A stretch of 64,000 bases of DNA from positions 7,950,764 through 8,014,763 of the forward strand of contig NC_092583.1 of assembly GCF_037975245.1 (NCBI RefSeq). The letters run 5' to 3'. How positions within the stretch are numbered: the stretch's first letter is position 1; each line of letters begins with the position of its first letter. The DNA comes from Apostichopus japonicus. Lineage: Eukaryota; Echinodermata; Holothuroidea; Aspidochirotida; Stichopodidae. The notes beneath the pieces were generated by a model. That model was not told the DNA's origin. It did no database searches and saw only the letters and a list, made by a program, of their open reading frames with translations. A program made the translations under genes and the position numbers. This document shows positions 37,406-52,201 of this stretch, piece after piece.

Positions 37406-37889
37406 ACAAAATCAAACTTCTATTTAAGTTAGTACTCAAATGCAACCCAAGAGTTTCATTTTGATATTGGGCATCGATAACTTTAGCGTCGGTCCTAGTC
37501 GAGTTGGTATATGACCAATATTAAAAGTCTCTCATCGCAGAAGATAATAAGCAATTTTGTCTCTCTAATTAAAATCAATGAAACTGAGAAGTTTTCTTAC
37601 ATTGATGATCACCAATCATTTTCTGATCACAACTCTGTGTTATTTGCAAACAAAACAGTATCACAAGATGATAACAAAACAAGCAGAAATAAAGACAACT
37701 AACCTAAAACAATGATATGTTACTTTAAATGAGATCTTTCCAGTTTTTCTTAGCTTACTGATATAGGGTCTTGCAGTTCAATTGATCAATATTTAGGAAA
37801 TTGTCACATTTCCCGACGTGAGAGGGTCAATGGCGTTCAACAGAATTCCTAAAACCCCCTGCGCTTATTTGTCAATATTAATCATAGGT

Positions 37890-38144
37890 AAATGAGTCAC
37901 GTGACATTTCCAAGACATCTGGCAAAAGACGTCAAAGTATACTCTGTCTTATAAAAAGTATCGGAGAGTTCGTTTATTTACTCAATTCCTTGAAGGTCTT
38001 CACCAGCAAGGTTTATTCCTTAAGCCAAGAACAGTGACGATTAAGAAAGGTCAGGTTTATAGTTATATTTCGGTGTTCAAAAGAAAAATCAGTTCTCGTT
38101 GGATTCTGTTAAGAATACACTTAGTTTTATAACGAGTTGCCGCG
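37890..38144 (+). promoter_or_regulatory. Candidate TATA promoter and non-coding first exon of the 42.2-kb peptide gene
   Basis: TTATAAAAAG at about 37950 is a good TATA box, with TCACGTGA (E-box) near 37899 and GACGTCA near 37929 upstream. About 30 bp downstream begins a stretch of about 165 bp without any ATG, ending in GCCGCG before the strong donor GTAAGT at 38145. This fits an untranslated exon 1 joined to the acceptor at 42233. The link across 4.1 kb is inferred. A different gene could own this promoter. Confidence 0.4.
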
Positions 38145-38699
38145 GTAAGTTTAAACTTTCGGTTGTTTTTAGTAAGTTTTTACTAGAATAAGATATATAT
38201 ATATATATATTGTGTATTAACATAAGCACGTTTCTTATATAATCTATATGTTTTCTTCTTATATATTTTTTTTTGTGGGAGTGGGTTGGGTTGGGGGTCC
38301 TTTCAATCACGAGATACTTTTACCAGTTGGCAAAACTAATTACGTCTAACACCGTGAATAATGTTTACTGTTTGATAATAGTTTAAGTTCGCTTGAATGC
38401 AGTTTTATAAGAAAAGTCTCTGTAAATACTTTTGCTGTAAACAAATGGAATACAAAAGTCACAACATTTGTTTTCATTCAAAACAGCACGGGGAAATTCT
38501 CCTCGTTTTACTTCACGAACTCGCCGCTATTATTAACATTTATCCTTAAAGTATAGATGTAAGTTGATTTATAGAATGAAATTTCGAGGAGTTGCTGGTC
38601 GTAAAATGGAACGAACGTTATCAATTGTAACTTGATCATCAAAAAACAAACTTTATTTCTAGCAAATTTCTTAGTATAGCTGTATAACTGCAGTATATA

Positions 38700-38870
38700 C
38701 TGTATTATTTATATTTGTACTTTTTCTTTTCTTTTCTTCCAGGGAGTCTCCTACTTTGTAAAGTCTTTTTAAGACTTTATGTGAGACTTCCTTTCCCATT
38801 GTACACAATTGGCGATAAAACAAATAGATGAATTAAAAAAATAAAACAAAGAAAAATGAATATGTTATCA
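38700..38870 (+). mobile_element. 3'-end fragment of a non-LTR retrotransposon
   Basis: GGAGTCTCCTACTTTGTAAA through GACTTTATGTGAGACTTCC resembles the 3' hairpin of the non-LTR element ending at 53147, with a different but still paired outer stem (AGTCTC/GAGACT). An A-rich tail follows. The rest of the element is missing, as expected from 5' truncation. Confidence 0.55.
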
Positions 38871-38879
38871 TCTCATCTA

Positions 38880-41800
38880 GTATATGCGAGTAAAAAAAAC
38901 CCCGTTACAAATGCAATATTTGAAGATAAGGCTAGACCCATTTTAAATGTGTTAACAGATTTCACTTCAACCATTTCCATGAAATCGGAGAGAACGTACT
39001 AGTCTTGTGCCTTACTCGATGATACCGTATACTGAAACATATTGGAATTCAGTTCAGTTCAGATATGTATGCAGTCAAGTTTGATTTTGATTTTTCTGCT
39101 TTTTTGTTGACAATTTACTTTTGCTTTCAGTATGTTATTCTACAGACATGTACGCACACTTCAAAGGCAGCTGTCTATATAGTATACATATAGGCACTTA
39201 AATGAAGTTGAGTTGAGTGGCTAGAAACAAAACACAATCAAAAGAATATCCTTACTCTACATACGATATATCCATATACTTACACAGAAACAAGAAAAGA
39301 AAAACGTGAATGGTTTGTAGTTGAACTACCGTAGTTTGTGCGTAAGGAATACAGTAGATACGGTGGGCGGTGGGGGGGGGGGGTGAACTGGGCGGTGGCG
39401 GAAGGGGAGCATAATGACGGAAAAATAACATACACTACGCAAATTTGAACATGTAAACCATATTATTCCGTGTCGATGGAATTTCGTGTTGGAGGCCGCG
39501 ACGCGGGTGCAAATAGAGAGAATGTAATATTCTGTAAAAATCTCGATAAACATGAGGACATAATTTCGTTATTCTTAATATGCATCATGCTTTTCAAAAC
39601 AAGAAAGGATTCAAGGAGTTCATAAAATCAATTATACGTAACGGAGATAACACTGTGAGGAAACAGATCAACGAAAACGCTGGACATTACACGAGTAAAC
39701 CAAAAACACTGAAACGTTATATTCAGTTTGAGTGAAAAACGAAATATAAGTTAAATTGACACTATCTGAATGATAAACGAGGTTATTCCCTTTTAAAAAC
39801 ATGAGTGGTTTACAAATAAAATATAAAACGCAGATATGGAATTTTAATTACTACAATTTGGGCTCAGGTCTGTATTTACATCGAAACAGGTTGATGACTA
39901 AAACAAAAAGAGGCTTAAAAGTTGACATGACCATTATGTTGATCTATTTACTAGGGACGGTCACCTTACATGTTCCTTTGAAATGAGTCCGCTACGTTAT
40001 CACAATAAATCATGGTGAGATAACGTAAAATCAATTTAGAGGGCGCTATGGTTGATGTCGTTCGTTGTCAGTTAGTATTACTAGCTCAGATAGATTACCG
40101 TCATGACAAAAGTTCAGTTGAATCACACGGCTTGTTTGTGTTAGCAGAAGATACAGGTCAGTTTCAGGGGATGTTACCGTAAGTATACCATGAATGAATC
40201 GACACGTTCATATAGCACGATCTTTGTAAAGGAATTTGATATCAACGTGCTCTTAATTACTGTTATAGACAGAATTAGATCAAAAGCGAAAACGATAACT
40301 TGTAAAAAACAAAAACAGAACTTAGTAACGAGTTCATTTTAAATCAAGACTATTTTGGGAACTTTAAAGTGTGAAACAAGTGAGATAAATTCTTATGTTT
40401 TACTAATGACCTACGAGAAGGACTGCAAGTAACAAATTAAATGACTATGGACGTTTGACGTGCTTTGAGTACAGTAGATTCCATTGACCGAGATATGACG
40501 AGAGCAAAACAGATTTGTTGGAAGAAATTATGGGCGTTTTCCAATCTTGTTCATAATACTCTGGGTCATTCTACTATTAGTCGTCGCAAAGCTAGAGAAC
40601 TGCATGCGCATGCGGAAAATAAATCGTTTGTGTACACGAAGTATTTTACCTTGGGTGTGAACAATATAGTAGTAGAATGCTTTTTTTGTAGAAAAATTGG
40701 GCGGCCATGATAACTGTAAATTGTTTACCCTTGTTTTCCGACATTTTCTTCAAATTGAGGCTTAATATGAAGAAAAGTAACATTGAATATAAACATTTAC
40801 ATGACAGAAAGCAGAGCTCGACGAGAGGTGAAAAGAATTTCCCTGAAGAAAAAAAAACATATTGTGCAGTAATTCTACCCCTCCCGTTCTCATTTCAAAT
40901 CGGAAATGTTTGATATGGCAGCAGTTTGGTCATTGATCTTGTTAAACACTCAACGTAATAGTTATTCTCGGAAAAGAAGTCTCTCTTCTTTGCATTAATG
41001 GTATCTCTATAAATAGAACTAAACTTTCACAAGTTCATCTAGGTGCCTTATGACCATTCACGCCCTTCTTTCCTTGCAATTAACAACCAAGGTTTGCAAA
41101 GAACAAGACACCTAAAGTTAACGAATATTGATGGCATATGTTTATATCCTAAGTGGTTATATATTATTATCACTACCACCGGAATGTTTTCTCATTCAGA
41201 AATGTTTGCCGATAATATAGTCAACTTTCTTCAATTTGTCAACAATTGTGTGACAGTTTTAAGATATTATATTGAACTTTGCCGACTTGAGAATTTCTAA
41301 GAAACATATTAATTGACATTAAGATCACTCGGGATGCGCATAAGTTATCGGATTGACAAGATTGCCTTAAAAAAGATTTTCGCTAACAGTGATTATCCAG
41401 AGATCATTTTCGCCTGTTGTGATCGAGAGGAACATCTTCGTCGAGTGCACCAAGAACCGTTTTATAGTCAGTTAACTTGTAGCAAGTATTACCATGGATA
41501 CTCAGTTCTCGCACAACTGGTACCAACATATTGCATGAAGCCCTAATGAAATCCTTAGCAATGAGGCTGTTGGATGAACCTTTTTTTTTACATTTTCATC
41601 CTTACCTTTAGCAGCTTTGAAGGGGTTTTTTTTCGATTTAGTATAGTTTAATATCACTACAATGTGCTTCCTTAGCTGGACTAGTCAAATTCTCTTTCAA
41701 ATATTGAAGATATCATTAAAGATTTAGACTTTTCTAATTTAGTATTTACGTGTAATTAAAACTATAGGCTAATATTTAAATTGCCTGGGTGTTAAAATGT

Positions 41801-42230
41801 TGAGAACCAACATGAGATCATATACCAGGTGTTAATGTTCCACTATTTTTAGACAGTTGCTACAAAACTTGCAATGCTTGAAACTGCTAAAATCAAGTGT
41901 CCACATATCAGTCAGTTACTGTACCCTATTCATTGTTATGTTTACGATCTTAATTATCAACTGGCAGAAAGAAGCAAATAGCAAAATAGGACCCACTAGA
42001 CAAGTTTAATCAATTTGCAAACAAAGTTGAGACATGATAAATTTAAAAATAAAAAACGAAATTCAAAATGGAGGGAGACAATGCAAGCAAAATGTGGTGT
42101 TTGTATTTTCGTTGTATATATTAACAGTTCTTTTAAAAGATAATATTGTAAATACTCACGTTATTACCTCTCCAAATGGATTCTATATGCTGAAACATTG
42201 ACAATTTATTTTGATTATATTTTTGCTCTA
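38880..42230. other. Probable intron or intergenic DNA
   Basis: No coding exon recognised. A poly(G) run lies at 39371-39382. Frames such as 40465-40710 and 41043-41300 have no family features. If the promoter model at 37.9 kb is right, this is intron 1 of the peptide gene. Confidence 0.4.
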
Positions 42231-42241
42231 CAGAACTAATC

Positions 42242-42510
42242 ATGAACACCAAAACAATTCTTCTTGCTCTTACGCTTGTGGTCGCCCTCGTCATCAGCAT
42301 GTCAGAGGCAAGGAATTTCTACGTTGCACCTGGTAACAGACAGACAAACAGTCGACAAAGGGGACGAGGTACCAAGGCCTTCAAAAATCCCTTCTTGAAG
42401 AGATTCAGGGAAGAGTACTACGGTCGAGAACCTTACATGAATCCCGATGACGTTGAAATATACGGTGACGATGACCTCAACGTGTAAGTTTACATGCATG
42501 GACTACCAAA

Positions 42511-42604
<94 letters not shown>

Positions 42605-42914
42605 ACTATTCTGTGTAAAATTGTCAGATTCAAAGCGCCAGGGGTGCACTCTGTACAATCATAACACTCGGGTAATACGCCCTTAATGACAGTTATTCAA
42701 TGCCAATTTATACACTGTAACACACCGGTAGAACCACTGCGGTCGAGTGGTACGGACTTCGGTTCGTGACACAAAGATCCGGGGTTCGATTCCTACCTTC
42801 GCCTGATGAGTTCCACAAAGGACGAAACCGGTCGTGAAGTGGAATTTTTCTGGTGTTTTATTCTTTATTGATTTACTATATATCTGTCATACCACTTGTT
42901 TCACATTCAATTCT

Positions 42915-42947
<33 letters not shown>

Positions 42948-42948
42948 G

Positions 42949-43045
<97 letters not shown>

Positions 43046-43834
43046 GCAATTCCACTGTAGGCGTTTGTCACTTGTACTGAACAATACTAGTTCTGTTTTT
43101 GAGACAGATTTGCTTTACTCTATAGAGATGAAACATGATGCTAATGTAGAAATGATTTGCAAGAACTTTTCAAATTTTGATGAATATCAACTAAATCTTC
43201 ATTTTGAATTTAACTCTCTCTGACTCTCTCTCTCTCTCTCTCTATTAACACAAAGTACAATAAGATCTAATGTTACAATCTTTCTCTTCAGAATCCCAAT
43301 TTGTATAGAGAGCTGCTCATTTATCCCAATTTGGGGTCATAAGCAGCCTTGTTATTGAATTTCTACGGCTTCATCTTTCGTTAAATGTTTCAAGCAGATG
43401 ATAATATTTCTACATTTTGTATGACATTTTGAAATTGTTATGCTTTATTTTCATATGTATAAAATAGTTTGTAATATGAATCGTAAAATAAACTGAAATT
43501 AAAGTGAAAAAATGTTCTATTGATCACCGTTTTATGCAACTACAACAAAATATTACGATATTTTGTTGTTGATACAACTTGTGACTTCAACAATTTCTTG
43601 CAAATGGTCAATACTAGGTAACAATTTCAAACTATCGAAATGCAACAAAAGTGTGAAAATTGCTTTGGGATGGGTGGGGGGGGGGGTATCCTAATTGATG
43701 CTACTGCAATAAAATATTATATTGAGACTTTCAGCGTGAAATTGTTTTCAAAAAAATTAATACTATAGACAAAATGTACTCTTCGGTATTGATTGCTTTA
43801 TATTTATTGATATTGTCTTTTTTTCAGGGAGTAA
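42242..43834 (+). CDS. Small secreted peptide precursor, spliced, 82 residues
   Basis: Exon 42234-42483 follows the acceptor TTTTTGCTCTACAG and starts AACTAATC then ATG. Residues 1-23 form a clear signal peptide ([19 protein letters not shown]). The rest is basic then acidic, with no cysteine. KR at 53-54 and GR at 61-62 could be processing sites. Together they would release FREEYY with a Gly that could serve amidation. Other basic sites lie at 40-42. The unspliced frame ends in TAA at 42485, but that TAA lies inside the donor GTAAGT at 42484. Splicing to the acceptor TTTTTTTCAG (exon from 43828) gives Val-Glu-stop instead, ending at 43834. A further donor GTAAGT at 43874 suggests more 3' UTR exons. 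The precursor resembles neuropeptide or other secreted-peptide genes. I do not recognise the family. Confidence 0.62.
42514..42601. repeat. (TA)n microsatellite in the peptide gene intron
   Basis: About 43 TA units, directly 5' of SINE-like copy 2, as for copy 1 at 31.1 kb. Confidence 0.97.
42640..42870 (+). repeat. tRNA-derived SINE-like element, copy 2
   Basis: A tRNA-like head (GGTCGAGTGGTACGGACTTC, then B box GGTTCGATTCC at 42783-42793), CTACCTTCGCCTG, and the block GTCGTGAAGTGGAATTTTTC near 42832-42851 agree with copy 1 at 30.9-31.1 kb in order and spacing. The upstream CACTCTGTACAATC and the (TA)n array before it are shared as well. It lies in intron 2 of the peptide gene. Confidence 0.78.
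42917..43041. repeat. (TA)n array with few interruptions
   Basis: About 60 TA units with TTTATATG and TATATATG interruptions near the 5' end, at the 3' side of SINE-like copy 2. Confidence 0.97.
43050..43510 (+). mobile_element. Possible 3' fragment of a retrotransposon
   Basis: A frame with ordinary residue content stays open to 43223. It is followed by a (TC)n run at 43220-43242, a hairpin (GCTGCTCATTTA paired with ATAAGCAGC, at about 43310-43346) and an AT-rich tail ending AATAAACTGAAATTAAAG. This layout resembles a non-LTR 3' end. I could not identify the protein part. Confidence 0.3.
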
Positions 43835-43889
43835 ACTTTCTTCCTTTTTGCTAGAGAGATATATTTATTTTCTGTAAGTATAATTTAAT

Positions 43890-44500
43890 CATTCATAATT
43901 CCTTACTGCCAAATACTCTATATGTTGTTTCTTAATTTTTTAATATCAGAGTTTCTATTGATTGCGGAACGGGGCGGAACCTAATTACGTACTGCCAAAA
44001 TCTATATGTGTTGTTCCTTAATTTGTAAATATGAGCGTATATTTTGATTGTGGACGGGGCGGAGCCTAAATACTTACTGCCAACAACTCTATGTGTTGTT
44101 TCTTAATTTGTAAATATCAGAGTTTATTTTTAATGTGGAACGGGCGGAACCTAATTACTTACTGCCCTCAATATGTTGTGCCTTAATTTGTAAATATCAG
44201 AGTTTCTTTTTCTTGTTGAACGGGCGGAGCCTAATTACTTACTGCCGCCAAAATCTATATGTGTTGTTCCTTAATTTGTAAATATGAGCGTATATTTTGA
44301 TTGTGGACGGGGCGGAGCCTAAATACTTACTGCCAAAAACTCTTTGTGATGTTTCTTAATTTGTAAATATCAGAGTTTCTTTTTGTTGGTGAACGGGGGC
44401 GGAGCCTAATTAATTATAGCCAAAAACTCTATGTGTTGTGTCTTAATTTGTAAATATCAGAGTTTATTTTTATTGTGGGGAGGGGCGGAGCTTCAGTCAG
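43890..44500. repeat. Minisatellite, ~86-bp unit, seven copies
   Basis: The anchor TTAATTTGTAAATAT (first copy diverged) starts near 43932, 44018, 44103, 44183, 44271, 44356 and 44443, spacings 80-88 bp. Each unit also has GAACGGGGCGGAGCCTAATT and ACTTACTGCCAAAA. It begins about 20 bp after the putative last splice donor of the peptide gene. Confidence 0.95.
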
Positions 44501-44509
44501 AACTGTTTC

Positions 44510-47500
44510 AAACCATCCGAATAGTACTAAAAGTAAGAAATTACGCTAGAATAGTTAACAAAAATCAACACAGCCCAAACGCTTCTGAATTTCTCGCATA
44601 TTTGTAATGTTAGAAATCGATTCAAGCTATTTAAATTCCTCTCTCTACCCCAGTCCACCAGATTCTGTTTTATTGATCAAATGGCAATGTTGGATGAAAA
44701 ATAAATATTACTTTCGGTTTGCCGCAATAAATCAGAGCTTTTGCAATTTCACTAAAAAATATGTTCGAAAAGATGCTATTAGTTTAAAAGTATCCTCGTT
44801 GGCTAAAGGCAAATTAAGGTAAGCCTATACCTACTTCTGCTAAGAGGTTGCTTCAGACTAGTTAGCTACATTTGTTGACCTTAGAAAGGCATATCAAAAA
44901 ACGTTAAAAAAACATTTTTTTCAAAAGACGTCATGACTCGATGATTTACTAAGCAATAAAGATCACATCATGGAGTGAATGTTCCCATACAAAAAACTAC
45001 AACTATTACTTTAATGATTTTTTTCCAACCTACAGAATATAGTTACTATTAGCAAATTAATGCTATTAATTAGATTAGAAATGATGAAACTAAGACAAAG
45101 GAACATTAATGAGTGAATTATTTCGCCCAAAACCATTCTCACATTGGTATTATTTTCGATAAGTGTTTCTTTTACTTCGTTATTTCAAATGAAACTTGCT
45201 TACTAATAACTGATATTATGACGGATTTGTAGCAATTGCATAACTCAGTCAGTTATGTCAGTTATGAATACTCCTGTAATCATGACTATAAAAATATTAG
45301 TTAATAAACAGAATCCCTTCTCAATAAAATAATAAGTAAAAGTATTAAAGCATTATAGTCATGATTTCATCAAATATCTAAATGTACGTTATGTACATTA
45401 TGAACATATTACACAAGAAATATGTTTGATCTTCAAAATAACTTAAATCGAATCAAATTAACGAAGATCAAGGAGAACCACCCGGGAGAGGGTCATACTT
45501 ATTAACTCCTCCGAGACAGAACAAGACACCTATATCTTTTTCACAAATAAAACCCTACTGTATAATCAAAGATTTCGAATCTTATGCAACATATCGAAAC
45601 TGTCAAAGTTATCCGTTGGAATTGGAATCCACACCCAAAGTGCATGCGCTATATTGTCATGATTCTGAATTTCTTAGTATAAATATGTTATATTATCTAA
45701 ACGTTAAAAAAAAAACATACCACAGGTAGAGATAACAAACCTTTTAAACGAAATACGAAATTAATTCACAATGCATGAAATAAGGGGAATCCACTTTTAA
45801 TAATTTACCAATAACCATCCATCAAAATCGTTAGATAAACTCCATTTTTCTGCAATTAATAAGTCATCGCACCAACTTGGCAACCACCGGAAGCAATGCA
45901 TTGTTTTCTTTTTTTAATTGTTGATTGTGTTTAATATTTATTAAGTACTAATGAAATTTCACACCTTTCCAATACTTTGTTATTTATAACTTGGATGAAG
46001 AGCCTTGATCGATGAGCGTAGTAAAATTAACTTATAACCCCTTTTTTGTGGTTTGTTTGAATTTTGACGGGTCGAGATATAAGCAGGGCTGATTCTGAAA
46101 TATTTCAACAAATAGGAAAATTTCTTCGTGTAACACTTATACAAGACAAGTATTCTTCTTAATAAAATTGGTAGTGAGGCAAACATAATTAGGGGGAAAG
46201 GCTATCTAATAAGAATTATAGGACGTAGTTTGTGTAAATAAAATATTTTCTCATTATTTTACAGGCATATGAACTTTCCACCTGCTTTTCTCTCCATTGT
46301 TGTTCATCACATAAAAAACCCCGATTGATATTATACTAGAAAGCCGCTGATATCTACACTGACCGGTTAACTGTATCGTTCTGAGTGAAGAATAGACCTT
46401 TATAACCAACGACTGGGGACCAGAGTCTATAATAGTGACGCATATTCTATCATGTCATCTGAGCTGCTTCACGCAAATTGTGGTTAAATTTACCCAGGCC
46501 TGTCTGGATACATCTCAACTGCTTACAACTTCGAAACGCTCCAGTAATAATATACAATTTTTGTCGCCACAGATTCCATTGTGTAGATTTGCAAAGTTAA
46601 TGGAACATTTCCGTCAACATATTACCTTATATGTAAGAAGCTTTTGGTTAAACATACACCCCGTTGAAATCTCCTGCAGTTTTTAAACCTGCAGCTCTTC
46701 TTTTTAGTTATCTTTCACCACATGTTGTCGTCTATGATCTCAATATTCAGTGTTTTACTGTACGGAAACAGCTCCCTCACACCAGTATTAAACTACCCTG
46801 TAACATTCACTTATATTGCTATATCAATGCCTTTTCAGGTGTGATGTGAATTTAGTCACTAATGCGTCGTAGACTATATGCTATCGCGAGCTGAAGAAAT
46901 CGGTTTCTTGTTCGCCAATTTAGACATACGAACCTTTCCTGAATGATTGCTCTAACACGTTACCAATCATTTCTGTAAGTTAAAATTTGCGTATGACGCT
47001 GTGATAAATCCAGCCCTTGACGTTGGCCAGAATACAGCATTTATTGTGTATTTATAACATTATATTGACTTTACATGTGACTTCAACACAACTATTGAAA
47101 GATCAAGATGGATAGGAAAGATCTCCTTATGATATCTAGTCGTACAAAGAAGTCCTCACAAAGAGTTTTCGATTTAATCATTATCTCCCTCATTTCATCT
47201 AAAATTAAGACCGTTTGAAATCCAAAAAGAGGTGGCCCACTATTTAGTTTATAATAATAACACCAATATTGCAGTAATGTTTGTTGCCTCGGTTACAAAA
47301 CCACGTTTGTCACCAAATGACACCGGGATGATTATAATTTATTTATATGTAATTTAAGGAAAGCGTCACAGACACATTTCCTCCTGATGAATTATCAATT
47401 TCTTCCATATTTGTCTATATGGAACTATGTATTATCTCCCGTGGACGAACATCCCATACTTATCAAATTATTGCAGCCCGGGAATGATCACATCCAAAGA

Positions 47501-49190
47501 AGTCTTTATATGAAATGATTATCAGCGAACTCTTTGATCTTCTTCGGCATAAAGTCGAGTACACTTGTAATAGTTTTTGTCTGTATTTTTCCTTTGCGTT
47601 TGGTTGCTGTATTGACCACTAAATAAGCATACAGCGGCTTTCTTACAGTTCATATTTCTCTAGACATTGCATGAATACATAATTGATATACGTTCATTTT
47701 GCTATGGTCTATTTATAAATACCTTGTAAACTACAAATATAATAGCTTGATCGGTATATGTTTAATTGATATCATAATATTGTAACGATCGTTTCTTGAA
47801 AGTTAAAATATTCAAGAAGTGGGTATTTGTTTCGGTCAAGGGTAAATTCATGCAGAGATGTTCGCACAGCTTGCAGTAGCAATGGTTATAGAAGGGTTAG
47901 GTCGTATCTTAAACCCTCCTTTATCTGCTCGTTAGTTACGGTTTGAGACAAGAACCTAAAATGTTCCTCTTCACATGTCTTCGATGTCTTTTATATTTCT
48001 CTTTGAGGACCTCATTAGGTTCTGCCCTTGAACCTTTTTTTTTTTTGTATTTCGACAACCTGCCATATGATTCTTTTGTGACATTTATAACTGTACTGCG
48101 CAAAGTTATTTGTCGAACCTTCTTAAAAACCCAAAATAAGATCGCTAAAGAATATTCAGAGGCGTAAGGATATATAATATTGTAAAAAAATCAGAAAAAC
48201 AGTAGAATTTGAGGCAGCCCTGCAAATGAACAAGTTTCTATCAATGTGCTTTTAAGGTAAAATAGTACAAGTCTATATAGTTACAAGTTTTTCTTCTTTT
48301 CAGCAAGAACTTTGTTCGATCGATATGGAAAAAATGGCAATGTGTATGTTTCAGGTCCTTTGTTCTTACTATGTGTGATATTTGGCAAAAGTGTAATAAG
48401 TAATGAGTTAACGGAAATTAAATAATAATTTGAAAAACAAATCGTGTTTCTCTCTTTTTTTGGCAGAGGTTTTGAAATCAAGTTACAGAGACACGAAAAC
48501 TCTTGCTAGTTGTGGTTTGATAATATATAATCATAGTATAACAATAATTAAATTCGCACACTATGCACGCTATTGGATTTCGCATTTTACATCTTTAGCA
48601 CTGTCCACCCCTATCTCACCACCCCCACACCCCGCCCCACACTCACAACAGAAAGTTAGAAATGAATAGTAATACACAATTCTCAATGGTCTACATAACA
48701 ATTAAAGACGGAACGAGTATAACGTATTGCTCTAATCAAGGGACCGAAACTTTATATAATGTCACCTCATCTGTTACCTCCAAATAAATAGTTTATGCAA
48801 TATGTGATTTCAGGGTGATTTCGTTCATTCAACCGTCTTTTAACTGTTAGTTATTTAGTTATCTCACTTAGAGCTGCTATTTTATATTATGACAAACGTA
48901 AGTTTTGTGGAACCGAGGATGGCCAGTTTGGTTGGGAGGGGGGGGGGGTGCTGTGGGATGGGACATAATTCTCTGTAAAATGCCATCATGTTCGACACTT
49001 ATGACCATATTCAACGATAATTGCATTTTCTTTATATAATTATAAATAAAACAATGATATTTTGTTTGTGGGACAATGGTGTTACGCATAGTATATATAC
49101 AATAATTCGTCAAAAAATTGTGAACCCTACTCGCCGCACCCCCACCCCACAAAATTAAAAAGTGATCATTACCCTAAATATTGCGGTTAG
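44510..49190. other. Gene-poor intergenic region
   Basis: I find no supported exon, RNA gene or named element in this stretch. A poly(G) run occurs at 48942-48949. Open frames such as 46435-46686 and 47943-48167 are AT-rich and family-less. Confidence 0.45.
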
Positions 49191-49217
49191 ACCAAATTAG
49201 ATACCTAATGTTCTAAT

Positions 49218-49535
49218 TTGTATCCGAACATTGATAATGGTATACGATATGTTCGTCTGGAGCTCCCATCGTCAGTCCAAAGCCTACCTTATGCCATTGT
49301 CATCAACAAAGTTCATATGAGACTGAAGCATAATGGACAGTCTAAAGTTTGCAATTTGTGTCTTGGTAATGACCATATTATGCGTAATTACCCTAAATAT
49401 TTATGCAAAATCTGCAACACACAAGGACACAGGGAATCCCATTGCCCAAACGTAGAATGCTTTAATTGCCACGAACTGGAAGCTATAATTGCCCTCAAAA
49501 TAACGAGAATGCACAGGATGAGAACAATGACATGA
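49218..49535 (+). pseudogene. ORF1 fragment with CCHC zinc knuckles
   Basis: CNLCLGNDHIMRNYPKYLC and CKICNTQGHRESHC give closely spaced CCHC-type knuckles, followed by CFNCHE. In relatives ORF1 binds RNA and escorts it. The start is missing and the frame ends in an unrelated tail after a shift near 49490. Confidence 0.75.
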
Positions 49536-49798
49536 ACACAAGTAAGACAAAGGACGAAGAGGAAATCATCTCAAGCGTATCTTTCTTACGATCACCAGAT
49601 ACAATAGAGGAGCCAATGGACTCCGTAAAATAACCAGCACCAGAAAAAGGAGCATACAGGGACTGCACTATCTAAAGCGACTGAACTGGGACAAAATGCA
49701 CCAACGGTATCCATGGCTACGAGAAGTAGTACCACTCAATCTCCTAACCCTTAGCCTCTAAAGAGACAAGTGTCAAGAACCCAAGAAATTATGCCAAA

Positions 49799-50784
49799 AT
49801 GATCAGTGTTGCTGTTTATATATTATTAATTACGATATTTCACACATATAAAAGAGTAGATAACGCATCATTTAATTGCCTTCAACCTTTCAACATGGCT
49901 TCTCTTCTGAATCCCAACGTGAACTATAGTCATTACACTATTACATGTCAAACCAACGTATCATGTAAGTACTATGATATTGATACATTCAATAATTTAC
50001 CACAACGTAATTCTGTGTCCATATTCCACCTCAACAGTCGTAGCTTCAACACAAATTTCGACGATATATATTCATACATTAAAACACTAAACGAAAATTT
50101 CTCAGTTATTGGGTTTACTGAAACTTGGCTTGGCAAACATATTTTCCCCCTTATCAACATGGAGAATTATACACTTGGAGAAAGACACAGAGAAACCAGA
50201 AGGGATGGAGGAATCTGCCTATATATATATATGTAATGATGTTAGTTATAAATGTAGACCTGATCTATAAATATTTAATGAATCTATTGAGTCATTGTTT
50301 ATTGAAATTACAAAGCCTTGTAAACGTGAGAATTCCATCATCGGTGTAGTGTACAGACACACACACATGGAAATCCAATTGATCACTATAACCAATCACC
50401 AGAGTAATACGTATATTTTGGGGGATTATAACATTAACTTGTCCAATTTTAGTAAGTCTAGAGAATTTTTTAAACATTATGCACTCGTACGGTTTTTACC
50501 CTACGATAACAAAACCTACTCGTTTTAGTAGGAATGTAGCTGCTGTTATTGATAACATTATAACGAATGCTAATTCCTCTCTTACTACAGGCATACTCAT
50601 TACTGATTTAAGTGATCATATACCTATATTCCTAAAGGTTCTTGACAGGACAAACAAGAGAAAAGAACCCTTTCATATACGCAATTTTAACAGACACAAC
50701 ATATCAGAATTTATCGATGACATTGAGAAGGAAACATTGGATGAGTTGTTAACTAAAGTTGATGCTAATTCAGCTTACAACTAA
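49799..50784 (+). pseudogene. APE-type endonuclease domain, broken over three frames
   Basis: HLNSRS (near 50030), GFTETWL (near 50112), GVVYR (near 50344), GDYNIN (near 50422) and SDHIPIF (near 50614) are the ordered motifs of the APE-like endonuclease that nicks target DNA. They sit in different frames, with shifts near 50210-50290 and 50480, so the enzyme is not produced. Confidence 0.8.
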
Positions 50785-50859
50785 TTTTTTAACACTTTTT
50801 ATTTAACTTATAATAAGTGTTTTCATCATCTATTAATAACTAAAGGAAATAGGCGCAAG

Positions 50860-52170
<1,311 letters not shown>

Positions 52171-52201
52171 TATTTAGATTAATTTACATAACATAGTATC
52201 C

